Below, in pieces: positions 27,874 to 37,018 of a stretch of 64,000 bases of DNA. This DNA is from Microbacteriaceae bacterium PS02332. GTDB taxonomy: Bacteria > Actinomycetota > Actinomycetes > Actinomycetales > Microbacteriaceae. Each line of letters opens with the position of its first letter. Position 1 is the stretch's first letter. Where the stretch lies: positions 1 through 64,000 of the forward strand of contig JASCOJ010000001.1 in NCBI GenBank assembly GCA_029959645.1. The letters are read 5' to 3'. A program made the position numbers and the translations under genes. The notes below the pieces were generated by a model. It made no database searches and was not told where the DNA came from. It saw nothing but the letters and a program-made list of their open reading frames with translations.

Positions 27874-28902
27874 TCAGTCGGTGGCGAGCAGGGTCTCGAC
27901 CCGACGGCGTGCCGCCGCGTCGGCGGCGTCCGACCGACGAAGCCGGCGGGCGTGGCGGAGGACGGCAGGGGCCTCCCGGACGAGGCGTCGCCACGCACCG
28001 GGCGAGAGCTGCGCCGCCCGCGGTCGGAGGAGGTCGCGCGCCAGCCGGGCCGCGGTGCGTCCGGCGACCCGGGCGACGAGCCCGGCCGACCCGTTGCGCG
28101 CGACGACCGCGAGGCGGTTGCGCATGCTCTGGTAGCGCACCAGCGGGGAGTCGCTGCCGGAACTCGCCGCGTGCCGGTGCACCACGACGGCGTCCGGGGC
28201 GTACCGGACCTCGTGGCCCGCGAGCCGTAGGCGCCACGCGAGGTCGAGGTCCTCGTAGTACATGAAGAGCGAGGGGTCGAACCCACCCACCTCGGCGAGC
28301 GGACCGCGCCGGAGGAACGCCGCGCCGCCGGAGAACCCGAACAGCGGCGCGGACTCGGGCGCGTCGTCCAGCGGTCGGAGCCAGTCGCGGTCACGGCCGT
28401 TGCCGGACCGGTCGAGCACCACGCCCGTGCCGTTGACGAGCGTCTGACCGGTCTCGGCCCGGCGCCAGCGCAGGCCGTCCGCCGCGACGAGGTCGTCCGC
28501 CGACCGGGACTCCCCCGGTGCCACCGGGACGAACCGCCCCTCGAGGACGACGGTCGCGGCGACGGCGGCGACCCGGGGACCGCCGGCGGCGAGGACGGCG
28601 AGCCCGCGGTCGAGGAAGCCGTGGTCGGCGACGGCGTCGTTGTTCACGAGCACGAGCACCTCGCCCGTCGCCGCGGCGATCCCCCGTGCGACCCCGCCCG
28701 CGAACCCGGCGTTGGTCGGCTCGGCGACGACGACCACGTCGGGGTGGTCGGCACGGTAGGCGGCGACCGTCCGGTCGTCCGCCTCGTTCACGACGAGGAC
28801 CACCTCGACCGACGCGTCGACGCGCTGGGAGAGCACGGACGCGAGGGCCCGGCGGGTGAGCTCGGGCTGGTGCCAGTCGACGATGATGACGGAGACGTCC
28901 AC
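27874..28902 (-). CDS. GT2 glycosyltransferase, rhamnosyltransferase-like
   Basis: The 342-residue protein has SVIIVDWHQPELTRRAL at the N-terminus, ATGEVLVLVNNDAVAD as the DXD region, GFSGGAAFLRRGPLAEVGGFDPSLFMYYEDLDLAWRL split across 215-250 as acceptor region, and a basic helical C-terminus. This pattern fits the WbbL/RfbF group of GT2 enzymes that often add rhamnose to lipid-linked glycans; with rml genes nearby that is plausible but unproven. GTG at 28902 starts at the conserved beta strand. It is divergent from the GT2-GT4 fusion, with 101 bases between. Confidence 0.88.
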   Translation of the reverse strand: MDVSVIIVDWHQPELTRRALASVLSQRVDASVEVVLVVNEADDRTVAAYRADHPDVVVVAEPTNAGFAGGVARGIAAATGEVLVLVNNDAVADHGFLDRGLAVLAAGGPRVAAVAATVVLEGRFVPVAPGESRSADDLVAADGLRWRRAETGQTLVNGTGVVLDRSGNGRDRDWLRPLDDAPESAPLFGFSGGAAFLRRGPLAEVGGFDPSLFMYYEDLDLAWRLRLAGHEVRYAPDAVVVHRHAASSGSDSPLVRYQSMRNRLAVVARNGSAGLVARVAGRTAARLARDLLRPRAAQLSPGAWRRLVREAPAVLRHARRLRRSDAADAAARRRVETLLATD

Positions 28903-28946
28903 GACGCCAGTCTCCCAGGTCGCCCGGACCGGGGAGGCCGCGTCGG

Positions 28947-28952
28947 TATAGT
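28947..28952 (+). promoter_or_regulatory. -10 element upstream of the GT2-GT4 fusion gene
   Basis: TATAGT followed by TGGCC gives a leader of about 45 bases before GTG at 29004. The same core, TAnAGTTG, is found before the ABC exporter (31601) and purK (52507-52512, minus). No clear -35. Confidence 0.5.
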
Positions 28953-29003
28953 TGGCCCCGCCTTCCGAGGCACCACCGCCAGCCGACGTATGGAGTCCCA
29001 TCC

Positions 29004-31571
29004 GTGTCCACCTCTGCTCCCCGCGTTTCCGTCGTGGTCATCAACTTCCGTGGCACGGACGACACGCTCGAGTGCATCGCCCGGCTGAGCGAGGTCGACT
29101 GGCCGGCTGACCGCCTCGAGATCGTCGTCGTCGAGAACGGCTCCGGCGACGACAGCGAGCAGCGACTCCGCGCCGCGCTCGGCACCCAGCAGAACGTGAA
29201 GATCATCGTCTCCGCGGAGAACCTCGGGTTCACCGGTGGCAGCAACCTCGGCGCCCGCGAGGCCAGCGGCGACGTCGTCGCGTTCCTCAACAACGACGCC
29301 AAGCCGGACGTCAACTGGGTGAAGGAGGGCATCGCCGGGTTCGCGCCGAGCCCCCGGGTCGCCGCGGTCGCCAGCAAGGTGCTCGACTGGGAGGGCAAGA
29401 CGATCGACTTCGTCGAGTCCGGGCTCTCCTGGTTCGGCATGGGCTACAAGAACCACATCGCCGAGCTCGACGACGGACGCTTCGACGCCCCGCAGGACCT
29501 GCTGTTCGGCACCGGCTCCGCGCTCTTCGTCCGTCGTGAGGTCTTCCTCGAGGTCGGCGGCTTCGACGAGGGCCTGTTCATGTTCTACGACGACGTGGAC
29601 CTCGGCTGGCGACTCAACCTGCTCGGCTACCGCGTCCGGTTCGCCCCGCGCTCGGTCGTCTACCACAAGCACCACGGCTCGATGAAGTCGTTCGGCGACC
29701 ACCGCGAGATGTACCTGCTCGAGCGGAATGCCCTGCACCTGCTCTACAAGAACCTGTCCGACGAGAACCTCGGCACCTTCCTGCCCGCGGCGCTCGCGCT
29801 GCTCGCCCGTCGCGCCGTCGCGAAGAGCGGTCGCGACTCCGAGGAGTTCGACATCCGCCGCTTCACCGGGGCGCCGGACGAGTTCGACCCGACGACGCCG
29901 ATGTCGAAGGAGGCGGTGGCCGGGCTCTACGCACTCGACCAGTTCGTCTCCGACCTCCCCCGCCTGTCGGAGGAGCGCCGCCGCATCCAGGGGCAGCGCG
30001 TGAAGACCGACAAGGAGGTGTTCCGCCTGTTCGGCGACGCCTTCAAGCCGCTCTTCGAGGACGGCTACTTCCTCGAGGGGTACCAGGCGATCATCGAGGC
30101 CTTCGACGTCGAGCAGCCGATGCACCGCACGCGTGTGCTCGTCATCACCGGCGACGCGCTCGGCGAGAAGATGGCCGGGCCGGGCATGCGGGCCTGGAAG
30201 ATCGCGGAGGCGCTCAGCGAGCACAACGACGTCCGCCTCGTCACGTGGAACGTCGCGAACCGCAAGACCGACCGCTTCGAGGTGTCCCGCGTCCCGCTCC
30301 AGCACGAGCGCGCGATGCGCGAGCACGAGGAGTGGGCCGACGTCATCTTCTTCCAGGGCTACGCGCTCCACCACTTCCAGACGCTGCAGCAGTCGAACAA
30401 GACCATGGTCGTCGACCTCTACGACCCGATGCACCTCGAGCAGCTCGAGCAGGCGCGGGACAACGGCGACGTCGGCTGGCGCAACCAGGTGACCAGCACC
30501 ACCGAGGTCATCAACCGCCAGCTCGAGCGCGGCGACTTCTTCCTCTGCGCCTCCGAGCGGCAGCGCCTGTTCTGGCTCGGTCAGCTCGCCGGCGTCGGCC
30601 GGGTGAACCCGGACAACTACCTCGCCGACGACAACCTCGGCAAGCTCATCGCGATCGCGCCGTTCGGCATGGACTCGACGCCGCCGGAGCACCAGCGCAA
30701 GGCGATCCGCGGTGTCACGCCGGGCATCGGCGAGGACGACAAGGTCGTCATCTGGGGCGGCGGCATCTACAACTGGTTCGACACCCCGTCGCTCGTCCGT
30801 GCGGTCGCCAAGGTCGCCGAGACGCACGACGACATCCGCCTGTTCTTCCTCGGAGTGGCGCACCCGAACCCGGACGTGCCCGAGATGGCGATCGTCTCGG
30901 AGACCCGTCGGATCAGCGACCAGCTCGGCCTGACGAACAAGCACGTGTTCTTCAACGAGCAGTGGGTCGCGCTCGACGACCGCCAGAACTACCTGCTCGA
31001 GGCGGACGCCGGCGTGAGCACGCACTTCGCGCACATCGAGACCACCTTCTCGTTCCGCACGCGCATCCTCGACTACATGTGGGCCAACCTGCCCATCGTC
31101 ACCACGGACGGCGACAGCTTCGGCGACCTCGTGGCCGCCGAGGGCATGGGCGTGGCCGTGAAGGAGCGGGACGTCGACGGCCTCGCCGCGGCCCTCGAGT
31201 CGATGCTGTACGACCCCGAGGCCGCGCAGGCCGCCCGCGACGCGGTGAGCCGTGTCCGCGCCGACTTCACCTGGGAGAAGGCCCTCGCGCCGCTCGTCGA
31301 GTTCTGCAAGGACCCGCACGTCGCCGCCGACCGGGCACACCAGGTCGCGGTGCCGTCGGGCTCCGTCGCCGCTGCCGGGCGCACCCGCGTCCAGCTCAGC
31401 CCGGCGCGGCAGCGTGAACTGCAGTTCCACCAGATCGCGAACAGCCGCCACGGCATCTCCCGCGACGTCCGCCTCGCCACGTGGTACCTCCGCGAGAACG
31501 GCGTGTCCGGGCTCCGCGACAAGGTGCAGAACCGCGTGCGCATCATGCGGGAGAGCAAGAACGGGCGCTGA
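29004..31571 (+). CDS. Bifunctional glycosyltransferase: GT2 fused to GT4-like domain
   Basis: The 855-residue protein has an N-terminal GT2 domain (about 1-270) with VVVINFRGTDDTLECI, VVVENGSGDDS, AFLNNDAKPD and GGFDEGLFMFYDDVDLGWRL. A linker leads to a GT-B domain (about 375-770). That domain starts RVLVITGDALGEKMAGPGMRA and contains LCASERQRLFWLGQL, WGGGIYNWFDTPSLVRA and a C-terminal nucleotide-sugar region ending ILDYMWANLPIVTTDGDSF. Two successive transfers by one polypeptide are likely. It heads a plus-strand cluster with the ABC exporter 69 bases downstream, so it probably builds the exported chain. GTG at 29004 has no strong ribosome binding site. Confidence 0.9.
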   Translation: MSTSAPRVSVVVINFRGTDDTLECIARLSEVDWPADRLEIVVVENGSGDDSEQRLRAALGTQQNVKIIVSAENLGFTGGSNLGAREASGDVVAFLNNDAKPDVNWVKEGIAGFAPSPRVAAVASKVLDWEGKTIDFVESGLSWFGMGYKNHIAELDDGRFDAPQDLLFGTGSALFVRREVFLEVGGFDEGLFMFYDDVDLGWRLNLLGYRVRFAPRSVVYHKHHGSMKSFGDHREMYLLERNALHLLYKNLSDENLGTFLPAALALLARRAVAKSGRDSEEFDIRRFTGAPDEFDPTTPMSKEAVAGLYALDQFVSDLPRLSEERRRIQGQRVKTDKEVFRLFGDAFKPLFEDGYFLEGYQAIIEAFDVEQPMHRTRVLVITGDALGEKMAGPGMRAWKIAEALSEHNDVRLVTWNVANRKTDRFEVSRVPLQHERAMREHEEWADVIFFQGYALHHFQTLQQSNKTMVVDLYDPMHLEQLEQARDNGDVGWRNQVTSTTEVINRQLERGDFFLCASERQRLFWLGQLAGVGRVNPDNYLADDNLGKLIAIAPFGMDSTPPEHQRKAIRGVTPGIGEDDKVVIWGGGIYNWFDTPSLVRAVAKVAETHDDIRLFFLGVAHPNPDVPEMAIVSETRRISDQLGLTNKHVFFNEQWVALDDRQNYLLEADAGVSTHFAHIETTFSFRTRILDYMWANLPIVTTDGDSFGDLVAAEGMGVAVKERDVDGLAAALESMLYDPEAAQAARDAVSRVRADFTWEKALAPLVEFCKDPHVAADRAHQVAVPSGSVAAAGRTRVQLSPARQRELQFHQIANSRHGISRDVRLATWYLRENGVSGLRDKVQNRVRIMRESKNGR

Positions 31572-31600
31572 CGTCCGGCGGCCGGTCACGGCCACCGTTG

Positions 31601-31606
31601 TACAGT
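31601..31606 (+). promoter_or_regulatory. -10 element upstream of the ABC exporter genes
   Basis: TACAGT followed by TGTCC lies in the 69-base gap before the TTG start at 31641. This would let wzm and wzt be transcribed independently of the fusion gene. No clear -35. Confidence 0.45.
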
Positions 31607-31640
31607 TGTCCGTCGCCCGCGTCGAATGTGAGGACCACCT

Positions 31641-32537
31641 TTGAGCAACATCGTCACCGAGCGGTTCGAGCGCCTCCGGCAGGAACGGATGGTCCCGGCC
31701 GGTCGCCCAGCCACGGCCGTCGTCGGATCGCTCCGCGAGATCGTCGCGCACCGGCAGCTGCTCGACCTGCTGATCCGCCGCGACCTGAAGTCCCGGTACA
31801 AGGACAGCGCCCTCGGGTTCGCCTGGACCCTGATCCGGCCGCTCGTGCAGCTGGCGATCTACTACTTCGTGCTCGGCAAGATCCTCGGCGCCTCCCGGAA
31901 CATCCCCGAGTTCGCCGTCTACGTGTTCGCCGGGCTGACCCTCTACGGGCTCTTCAGCGAGATCGTGGCCGCGGGGACGGCGTCGATCGTCTCGAACGCC
32001 GGCCTGATCAAGAAGATCTACCTGCCGCGGGAGATCTACCCCCTGGCGAGCGTCGGTGCGGCGCTGTTCAACTTCGGTGTGCAGCTCGTCGTGCTCCTCG
32101 TCGCGACGGTCCTGCAGAGCGGTACGGCGTGGATCCGTCCCGACCTGCTCTACTTCTTCCCGTCGACGCTCGTCATCCTCATCTGGGCGACGGCGCTGGC
32201 GCTGCTCCTCGCGGCCGCGAACGTCTACCTGCGCGACATGCAGTACCTCGTCGAGGTCCTCGTGCTCCTGCTCATGTGGGCCTCCCCCATCGTCTACAGC
32301 TGGCAGCAGGTCGCGAACGCCGCGCCGCAGTGGCTGCTGAACATCTACACGGCCAACCCGATCACCCTCGCCGTCCTCGGCTTCCACCGGGCGTTCTGGA
32401 CCGCCGGCCCCGACTCCGAGTACCCCGCGCACCTGCTGCTGCGACTCGTCGTCGTCGGCGTGATCGGACTCGTCGCCCTCCTGCTCTGCCAGCGCGTGTT
32501 CGCCAAGCTGCAGGGCAACTTCGCCCAGGAGATCTGA
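31641..32537 (+). CDS. wzm: Polysaccharide ABC exporter, permease (Wzm type)
   Basis: The 298-residue protein is an ABC-2 type permease with six hydrophobic segments. The family signature RRDLKSRYKDSALGFAWTLIRPL lies before the first helix and KKIYLPREIYPLASVG in the middle. It forms the channel that moves undecaprenyl-linked polysaccharide across the membrane with the Wzt ATPase encoded four bases downstream. The TTG start at 31641 has GAGGACC at suitable spacing; no better start exists in frame. Similar permeases export teichoic acids (TagG), so the substrate class is inferred from the neighbours. Confidence 0.92.
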   Translation: MSNIVTERFERLRQERMVPAGRPATAVVGSLREIVAHRQLLDLLIRRDLKSRYKDSALGFAWTLIRPLVQLAIYYFVLGKILGASRNIPEFAVYVFAGLTLYGLFSEIVAAGTASIVSNAGLIKKIYLPREIYPLASVGAALFNFGVQLVVLLVATVLQSGTAWIRPDLLYFFPSTLVILIWATALALLLAAANVYLRDMQYLVEVLVLLLMWASPIVYSWQQVANAAPQWLLNIYTANPITLAVLGFHRAFWTAGPDSEYPAHLLLRLVVVGVIGLVALLLCQRVFAKLQGNFAQEI

Positions 32538-32541
32538 CCCG

Positions 32542-33783
32542 ATGAGCATCGACATGGACACCAGCCAGGAGACCCGCTCCCCCTTCTCGGGCGCCCCCGC
32601 CGTCGTCACGGTGAAGAACGTCTCGAAGCGCTTCACGATCCGGAAGGACAACTCGCTCAAGGAGCGGGTCGTCACCCTGGGTCGCGCCGGACGCCGGCAC
32701 AGCGAGGACTTCTGGGCGCTGAAGGACATCAGCCTCGACATCCCCGCCGGCACGACCATCGGGCTGCTCGGGCCGAACGGCTCCGGCAAGTCGACCCTGC
32801 TCAAGACCATCGGCGGCATCCTCGAGCCGACGACCGGGTCCGTCGAGCGCCGCGGTCGTCTGGCGGCCCTCATCGAGCTCGGCGCCGGGTTCCACCCCGA
32901 CCTCACCGGGCGCGAGAACGTCTACCTGAACGCCGCGATCCTCGGCCAGACGCAGGAGGAGACCGAGGAGCGCTTCGACGACATCCTGCAGTTCTCCGGC
33001 ATCGGCGACTTCATCGACACCCAGGTGAAGTTCTACTCATCCGGCATGTACGTGCGACTCGCCTTCGCGGTCGCGATCAACACCGATCCGGACGTGCTGC
33101 TCGTCGACGAGGTCCTGGCCGTCGGTGACGAGCAGTTCCAGAAGAAGTGCCTCGACAAGATCCGTGAGTTCCAGGCGCAGGGTCGGACGATCATCCTGGT
33201 GTCGCACTCGCTCGGCCAGGTGCAGGAGCTCTGCGACTCGGCGGTGGTGCTGCACCACGGCGAGGTCAAGTTCCAGGGGTCGGCCCGACTCGCGGTGAAG
33301 AACTTCCGCGAGATCCTCGAGGGGCGCCGCGTGGCCGAGGCCGAGGCCGCGCACCCGGAGGAGGACGCCAACCCCGGGAAGGTCGAGCGCGTCGAGCTCG
33401 AGATCCCGGGCCGGGCGCCGGGTGCCGAGCACCACCACGGCGACGACCTCGTCGTGCGTGCCACCTTCTCGCACACCGACGTCCTGCCGGCGTGGCACTG
33501 CGGCATCAAGATCGAGAACCACCTCGGGCACCCCGCATTCGGCGTGGACAGCCGCATGCTCAAGACGGTCCACGAGCCGCTCGACGGGTCCGCCACGATC
33601 GAGTGGCGCCTGACCGACCTGCGGCTCGGCGGCGGCCAGTACTTCGTGCACGTCTTCCTCGCCAAGCCCAACGGGGAGCACATCGTCATCGAACGCGAGG
33701 CCGCACGGTTCGTGGTCGTCGACGAGGACACGCAGTCGGGCATCGCCTGGACGCAGACCGCCGAGCGCCAGATCAAGGGCTGA
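32542..33783 (+). CDS. wzt: Polysaccharide ABC exporter, ATPase with Wzt C-terminal domain
   Basis: The 413-residue protein has Walker A GPNGSGKS (77-84), the signature YSSGMYVRLAFA and Walker B VLLVDEVLAVGDEQF. A C-terminal beta-sandwich domain (about 275-405) contains HVFLAKPNGEHIVIEREAARFVV. In O-antigen exporters this domain recognises the modified non-reducing end of the finished chain, so this exporter may do more than a plain TagH-type one. ATG at 32542 follows the permease stop by four bases. With wzm it forms the export step for the cluster. Confidence 0.93.
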   Translation: MSIDMDTSQETRSPFSGAPAVVTVKNVSKRFTIRKDNSLKERVVTLGRAGRRHSEDFWALKDISLDIPAGTTIGLLGPNGSGKSTLLKTIGGILEPTTGSVERRGRLAALIELGAGFHPDLTGRENVYLNAAILGQTQEETEERFDDILQFSGIGDFIDTQVKFYSSGMYVRLAFAVAINTDPDVLLVDEVLAVGDEQFQKKCLDKIREFQAQGRTIILVSHSLGQVQELCDSAVVLHHGEVKFQGSARLAVKNFREILEGRRVAEAEAAHPEEDANPGKVERVELEIPGRAPGAEHHHGDDLVVRATFSHTDVLPAWHCGIKIENHLGHPAFGVDSRMLKTVHEPLDGSATIEWRLTDLRLGGGQYFVHVFLAKPNGEHIVIEREAARFVVVDEDTQSGIAWTQTAERQIKG

Positions 33784-33785
33784 CG

Positions 33786-34910
33786 TTGCAGGACCTGCCG
33801 GTGCTGGTCGACGCGACGTCGATCCCGCCGAACCGCGGTGGCGTGGCCCGGTACATCTCGGGCCTCCTCGCCGGGCTCGTCGATCTCGACCTCCGCGTCG
33901 ACGTGGTCGCGAAGCCCGGCGACGTCGCCTGGCTCCGCGGGCTCGCGCCGACGCACCGGTACCACGCCGCGCCGAGCTGGACGGCATCGCGTCCGCTGCG
34001 CCTGGTGTGGGAGCAGACCGGACTCGCCGCCCTGACCCGACGTGTCGGGGCCGCGGTCCTGCACAGCCCGCACTACACGTTCCCGGTGGTCCGGGCCTCC
34101 CGGACGGTCGTCACGCTGCACGACGCGACGTTCTTCAGCGACCCGGAGGCGCACTCGGCGCTCAAGGTGCGGTTCTTCCGCGCCTGGACGCGGCTCGCCC
34201 GCAGGGCCGCCCGCGCGACGGTGGCACCGAGCGCCGCGACGGTCCGCGAGCTCGACCGGCTCGCCGGCCGCTCCCGCCGGGCGACCGTCGTCGCGCACCT
34301 CGGTGTCGACCGAGCCCTGTTCCACCCGCCGTCGGACGCCGACGTGGCCGCGTTCCGGGCAGCGCACGGGCTCGCCGACGACGACTGGATCGCGTTCCTC
34401 GGTACGGTCGAGCCGCGCAAGCGCGTCCCGGCGCTCATCGCGGCGCACCGTGCGCTGACCGCCGAGCGCACGGACGTCCCGGCGCTGCTCGTGGCGGGCG
34501 GCCTCGGCTGGGACGACGCGGCGGCGCACGAGCTCACCGCCGTGGGCGACGAGCCCGGAGCCCCGCTCCGGTACCTCGGCTACCTGCCGGTCGACGAGCT
34601 CCGCGCGTTCCTCGGCGGTGCCCGCGTCGTGGCCTACCCGAGCATCGCCGAGGGCTTCGGGCTGCCGGTGCTCGAGGCGATGGCCTCGGGGGCGGACGTC
34701 CTGACGACGGACCGCCTGGCGATCCCCGAGGTCGGCGGTGACGCCGTGACCTACACCGACCCGGACGCCGAGCCGATCCACGACGCCCTCGCCCGGCTGC
34801 TGGACGGCAGCGCCGCCCACCGTGACGACCGGGTGGCGCGCGCTCGGCGCCGTGCCGACACGTTCACCTGGGCAGCCTGCGCCGAGGCGCACCTCGGGGT
34901 CTACCGGTGA
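33786..34910 (+). CDS. GT4 family glycosyltransferase
   Basis: The 374-residue GT-B enzyme begins PVLVDATSIPPNRGGVARY, the glycine-rich N-terminal loop of GT4 enzymes. It has HSPHYTFPV and VTLHDATFF, then FLGTVEPRKRVPALIAAH and the C-terminal EX7E region AYPSIAEGFGLPVLEAMASG. Closest in style to mannosyl- or rhamnosyltransferases of the same type at 46977. TTG at 33786 is two bases after the wzt stop codon with AAGGG upstream. Its own stop overlaps the start of the next gene (GTGA), so wzm, wzt and the following glycosyltransferases read as one operon. Confidence 0.9.
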   Translation: MQDLPVLVDATSIPPNRGGVARYISGLLAGLVDLDLRVDVVAKPGDVAWLRGLAPTHRYHAAPSWTASRPLRLVWEQTGLAALTRRVGAAVLHSPHYTFPVVRASRTVVTLHDATFFSDPEAHSALKVRFFRAWTRLARRAARATVAPSAATVRELDRLAGRSRRATVVAHLGVDRALFHPPSDADVAAFRAAHGLADDDWIAFLGTVEPRKRVPALIAAHRALTAERTDVPALLVAGGLGWDDAAAHELTAVGDEPGAPLRYLGYLPVDELRAFLGGARVVAYPSIAEGFGLPVLEAMASGADVLTTDRLAIPEVGGDAVTYTDPDAEPIHDALARLLDGSAAHRDDRVARARRRADTFTWAACAEAHLGVYR

Positions 34911-35767
34911 GCGCCACCGCGGGACGGAGCGGCGCCGCGATCGTCACCGTCTCGTACAACTCGGCCGACGTCCTGCCCGCGTTCCTCGCCTCCGTCGCGG
35001 CCGCGAGCGCGGACGAGGTCCCGGTGGTGGTCGCCGACAACGCCTCGAGCGACGCCGAGGGCCTCCGTGCCCTGACCGAGTCGGCAGGCGCGGTGTTCCT
35101 CCCCCTCGGCGAGAACCGCGGCTACGGCGCCGCGGTCAACCGCGCCGTGGCCACGCTCGGGCCGGATGTCCGCTGGGTCCTGGTGTCGAACCCGGACGTC
35201 GTCCTCGAGCCCGGCGCGCTCGACCGCCTCGTCGCGACCGCCGAGGCCGACCCGACCATCGGTGCCGTCGGCCCGCGTCTGCTCGAGCCGACGGGCGAGG
35301 TCTACCCGTCCGCGCGGCTCGTGCCGTCGCTGCGCACCGGACTCGGCCACGCGGTGTTCGCGAACGTCTGGCCGGACAACCCCTGGACCCGGCGGTACCG
35401 CCAGGACGGCGACCACGACGGACGCCGCGACACCGGGTGGCTGTCCGGTGCCTGCGTCCTCGTCCGGCGCGACGTGTTCGAGGAACTCGGCGGCTTCGAC
35501 GAGGGCTACTTCATGTACTTCGAGGACGTCGACCTCGGGTGGCGGATCGGCCGCACGGGCCGCCGCAACGTGTACGAACCGGCTGCCACCGCGACCCACA
35601 TCGGTGGCACGGCCACGCAGGGCGCGTCGGAGCGGATGCGCCGCGCCCACCACGAGAGCGCCTACCGGTTCCTCGCGCAGAAGTACCCGGCCTGGTGGCT
35701 CTGGCCACTCCGGATCGCGCTGCGGACCGCCCTCGCCGTGCGCGCCCACGCGACGCACACGCGCTGA
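34907..35767 (+). CDS. GT2 glycosyltransferase, rhamnosyltransferase-like
   Basis: The 286-residue protein has AAIVTVSYNSADVLPAF, VVADNASSDAEGL, VLVSNPDVVLEPGAL as the DXD-like site, and SGACVLVRRDVFEELGGFDEGYFMYFEDVDLGWRI split over 180-215. This is the WbbL-like pattern of rhamnosyltransferases acting on lipid-linked acceptors. It overlaps the upstream GT4 gene by four bases (GTGA). With dTDP-rhamnose genes nearby, rhamnose is a reasonable donor, inferred only from context. Confidence 0.9.
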   Translation: MSATAGRSGAAIVTVSYNSADVLPAFLASVAAASADEVPVVVADNASSDAEGLRALTESAGAVFLPLGENRGYGAAVNRAVATLGPDVRWVLVSNPDVVLEPGALDRLVATAEADPTIGAVGPRLLEPTGEVYPSARLVPSLRTGLGHAVFANVWPDNPWTRRYRQDGDHDGRRDTGWLSGACVLVRRDVFEELGGFDEGYFMYFEDVDLGWRIGRTGRRNVYEPAATATHIGGTATQGASERMRRAHHESAYRFLAQKYPAWWLWPLRIALRTALAVRAHATHTR

Positions 35768-35794
35768 CACGGTACCGTCGCTCGACCCGCCCAG

Positions 35795-35818
35795 CCGAAC
35801 CCGAACCCGAACCCGAAC
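35795..35818 (+). repeat. Four tandem copies of hexamer CCGAAC
   Basis: Four exact copies of CCGAAC end 13 bases before the ATG at 35832 and directly precede its GGGAG ribosome binding site. TACCGT at 35773-35778 could be a -10, placing the repeat in the leader. Copy number change would alter leader length by six bases without touching the frame. Confidence 0.7.
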
Positions 35819-35831
35819 CGGGAGCCCGACC

Positions 35832-36977
35832 ATGATCCTCGCCGTCACCCTGATGGTCCGCGACGAAGCGGACGTCATCCCCGCCTGGCTCGACCACCAC
35901 GTGGCGCAGGGGTTCGACGTCTTCGTCATCACCGACAACGGATCGGTCGACGGCACCACCGAACTGCTCACCGCCTTCGCCGAGCGGGACGACGTCACGG
36001 TCGACCTGCGCCACGACCCGGTGCACCGGAAGCAGCAGGGGGTCGTCGTCACCGGCATGGCCCGCGACGCGGCGACCACCCACGGCGCGGACTGGGTCGT
36101 CAACGCCGACGCGGACGAGTTCATCCTGCCGGTCGACCGCACGCTGACCGTCCGGGAGGTCTTCGCGCAGCTCGACCCGGCGATCGGCGCGTTCACCGTC
36201 CCGGTCGTGAACCTCACCGGCATGCTCGCCGAGTCCGGCGGCGGGATCGAGCGGCTGCACTGGCGCGACGAGCGGTCGCTGGCGGAGCTCGAGGCGATCG
36301 GCCTGATCGGCCCGCCGAGCACGAACGCCGTGCACGTGGGTGACCCGGACGTCGTCGTGGTGCAGGGCAACCACCAGGTCAGCGTCGCGAACGGTGCACC
36401 CGTCCCCGCGGGCCTCGAGCTCGAGGTCCTGCACCTGCCGTGGCGCTCGTGGGCGCAGTACGAGCACCGCGTCGACGTGAGCGGCCGTGCGTACGAGGCG
36501 AACCCCGACCTGACCCCGAGTCCCCGGCACCACGGCATGCGCGACCTCCACCGGCTCCGCGAGGGTGTGCTGGAGGGGACGTTCGCCCTGCGCTTCGTCA
36601 CCGACGAGGACGCCGCAGCCGGGCCCTTCACCCGCGACGACGGGATCGCCGAGGCCCTCCGGCGCGCCGGCTCGTCCGTGCTCGACGGCACCCCGGAGCC
36701 CGTCGTGCCCGAGGCCGAACTCCGGCGGCTCCAGGCCGTCGGGCGTGCCGTGGTCGCCCGTGACCGCCGGATCGTCGAGCTCGAGGACGCCGTCCGGGCC
36801 GGTGAGGCCACGGCGAACACGCTGCGGGCCACGGTCCAGTTCGAGCGCGACCGCGTGCAGGCGGCACTCCGGGACATCGCCGCGCGCGACGCCGAACTCG
36901 CCGCGTTGCACGCCCGGCGGGTCGTCCGGCTCGCCGACCGCGCCGGAGAGGCCGTCCGGCGGTTCCGCACCCGCTGA
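35832..36977 (+). CDS. GT2-fold glycosyltransferase with C-terminal coiled coil
   Basis: The 381-residue protein has the start MILAVTLMVRDEADVIPAWLDHH and then DNGSVDGTTELL. VVNADADEFILP is the DXD site typical of the GT92/'Glyco_tranf_2_4' branch of GT-A enzymes. After about residue 290 it becomes charged and helical (ERDRVQAALRDIAARDAELAAL), probably a coiled coil. ATG at 35832 has GGGAG seven bases upstream. It is the last plus-strand gene of the exporter cluster and is convergent with the glycosyltransferase at 37019. Acceptor and donor unknown. Confidence 0.85.
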   Translation: MILAVTLMVRDEADVIPAWLDHHVAQGFDVFVITDNGSVDGTTELLTAFAERDDVTVDLRHDPVHRKQQGVVVTGMARDAATTHGADWVVNADADEFILPVDRTLTVREVFAQLDPAIGAFTVPVVNLTGMLAESGGGIERLHWRDERSLAELEAIGLIGPPSTNAVHVGDPDVVVVQGNHQVSVANGAPVPAGLELEVLHLPWRSWAQYEHRVDVSGRAYEANPDLTPSPRHHGMRDLHRLREGVLEGTFALRFVTDEDAAAGPFTRDDGIAEALRRAGSSVLDGTPEPVVPEAELRRLQAVGRAVVARDRRIVELEDAVRAGEATANTLRATVQFERDRVQAALRDIAARDAELAALHARRVVRLADRAGEAVRRFRTR

Positions 36978-37018
36978 GTCCGCGGGGACCCAGGACCCGG
37001 TCCTCCGCGTCCTCGCCC

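Noticed and set aside
28788-32906. A 1372-codon open frame on the minus strand
   Set aside because: It is the complement of the GT2-GT4 fusion, wzm and part of wzt, which have clear domains. The product is repetitive Val/Glu/Asp/Arg-rich sequence with no domain.
35795-35818. CRISPR-like repeat
   Set aside because: It is a plain hexamer tandem repeat without spacers, and no cas genes are present in the window.
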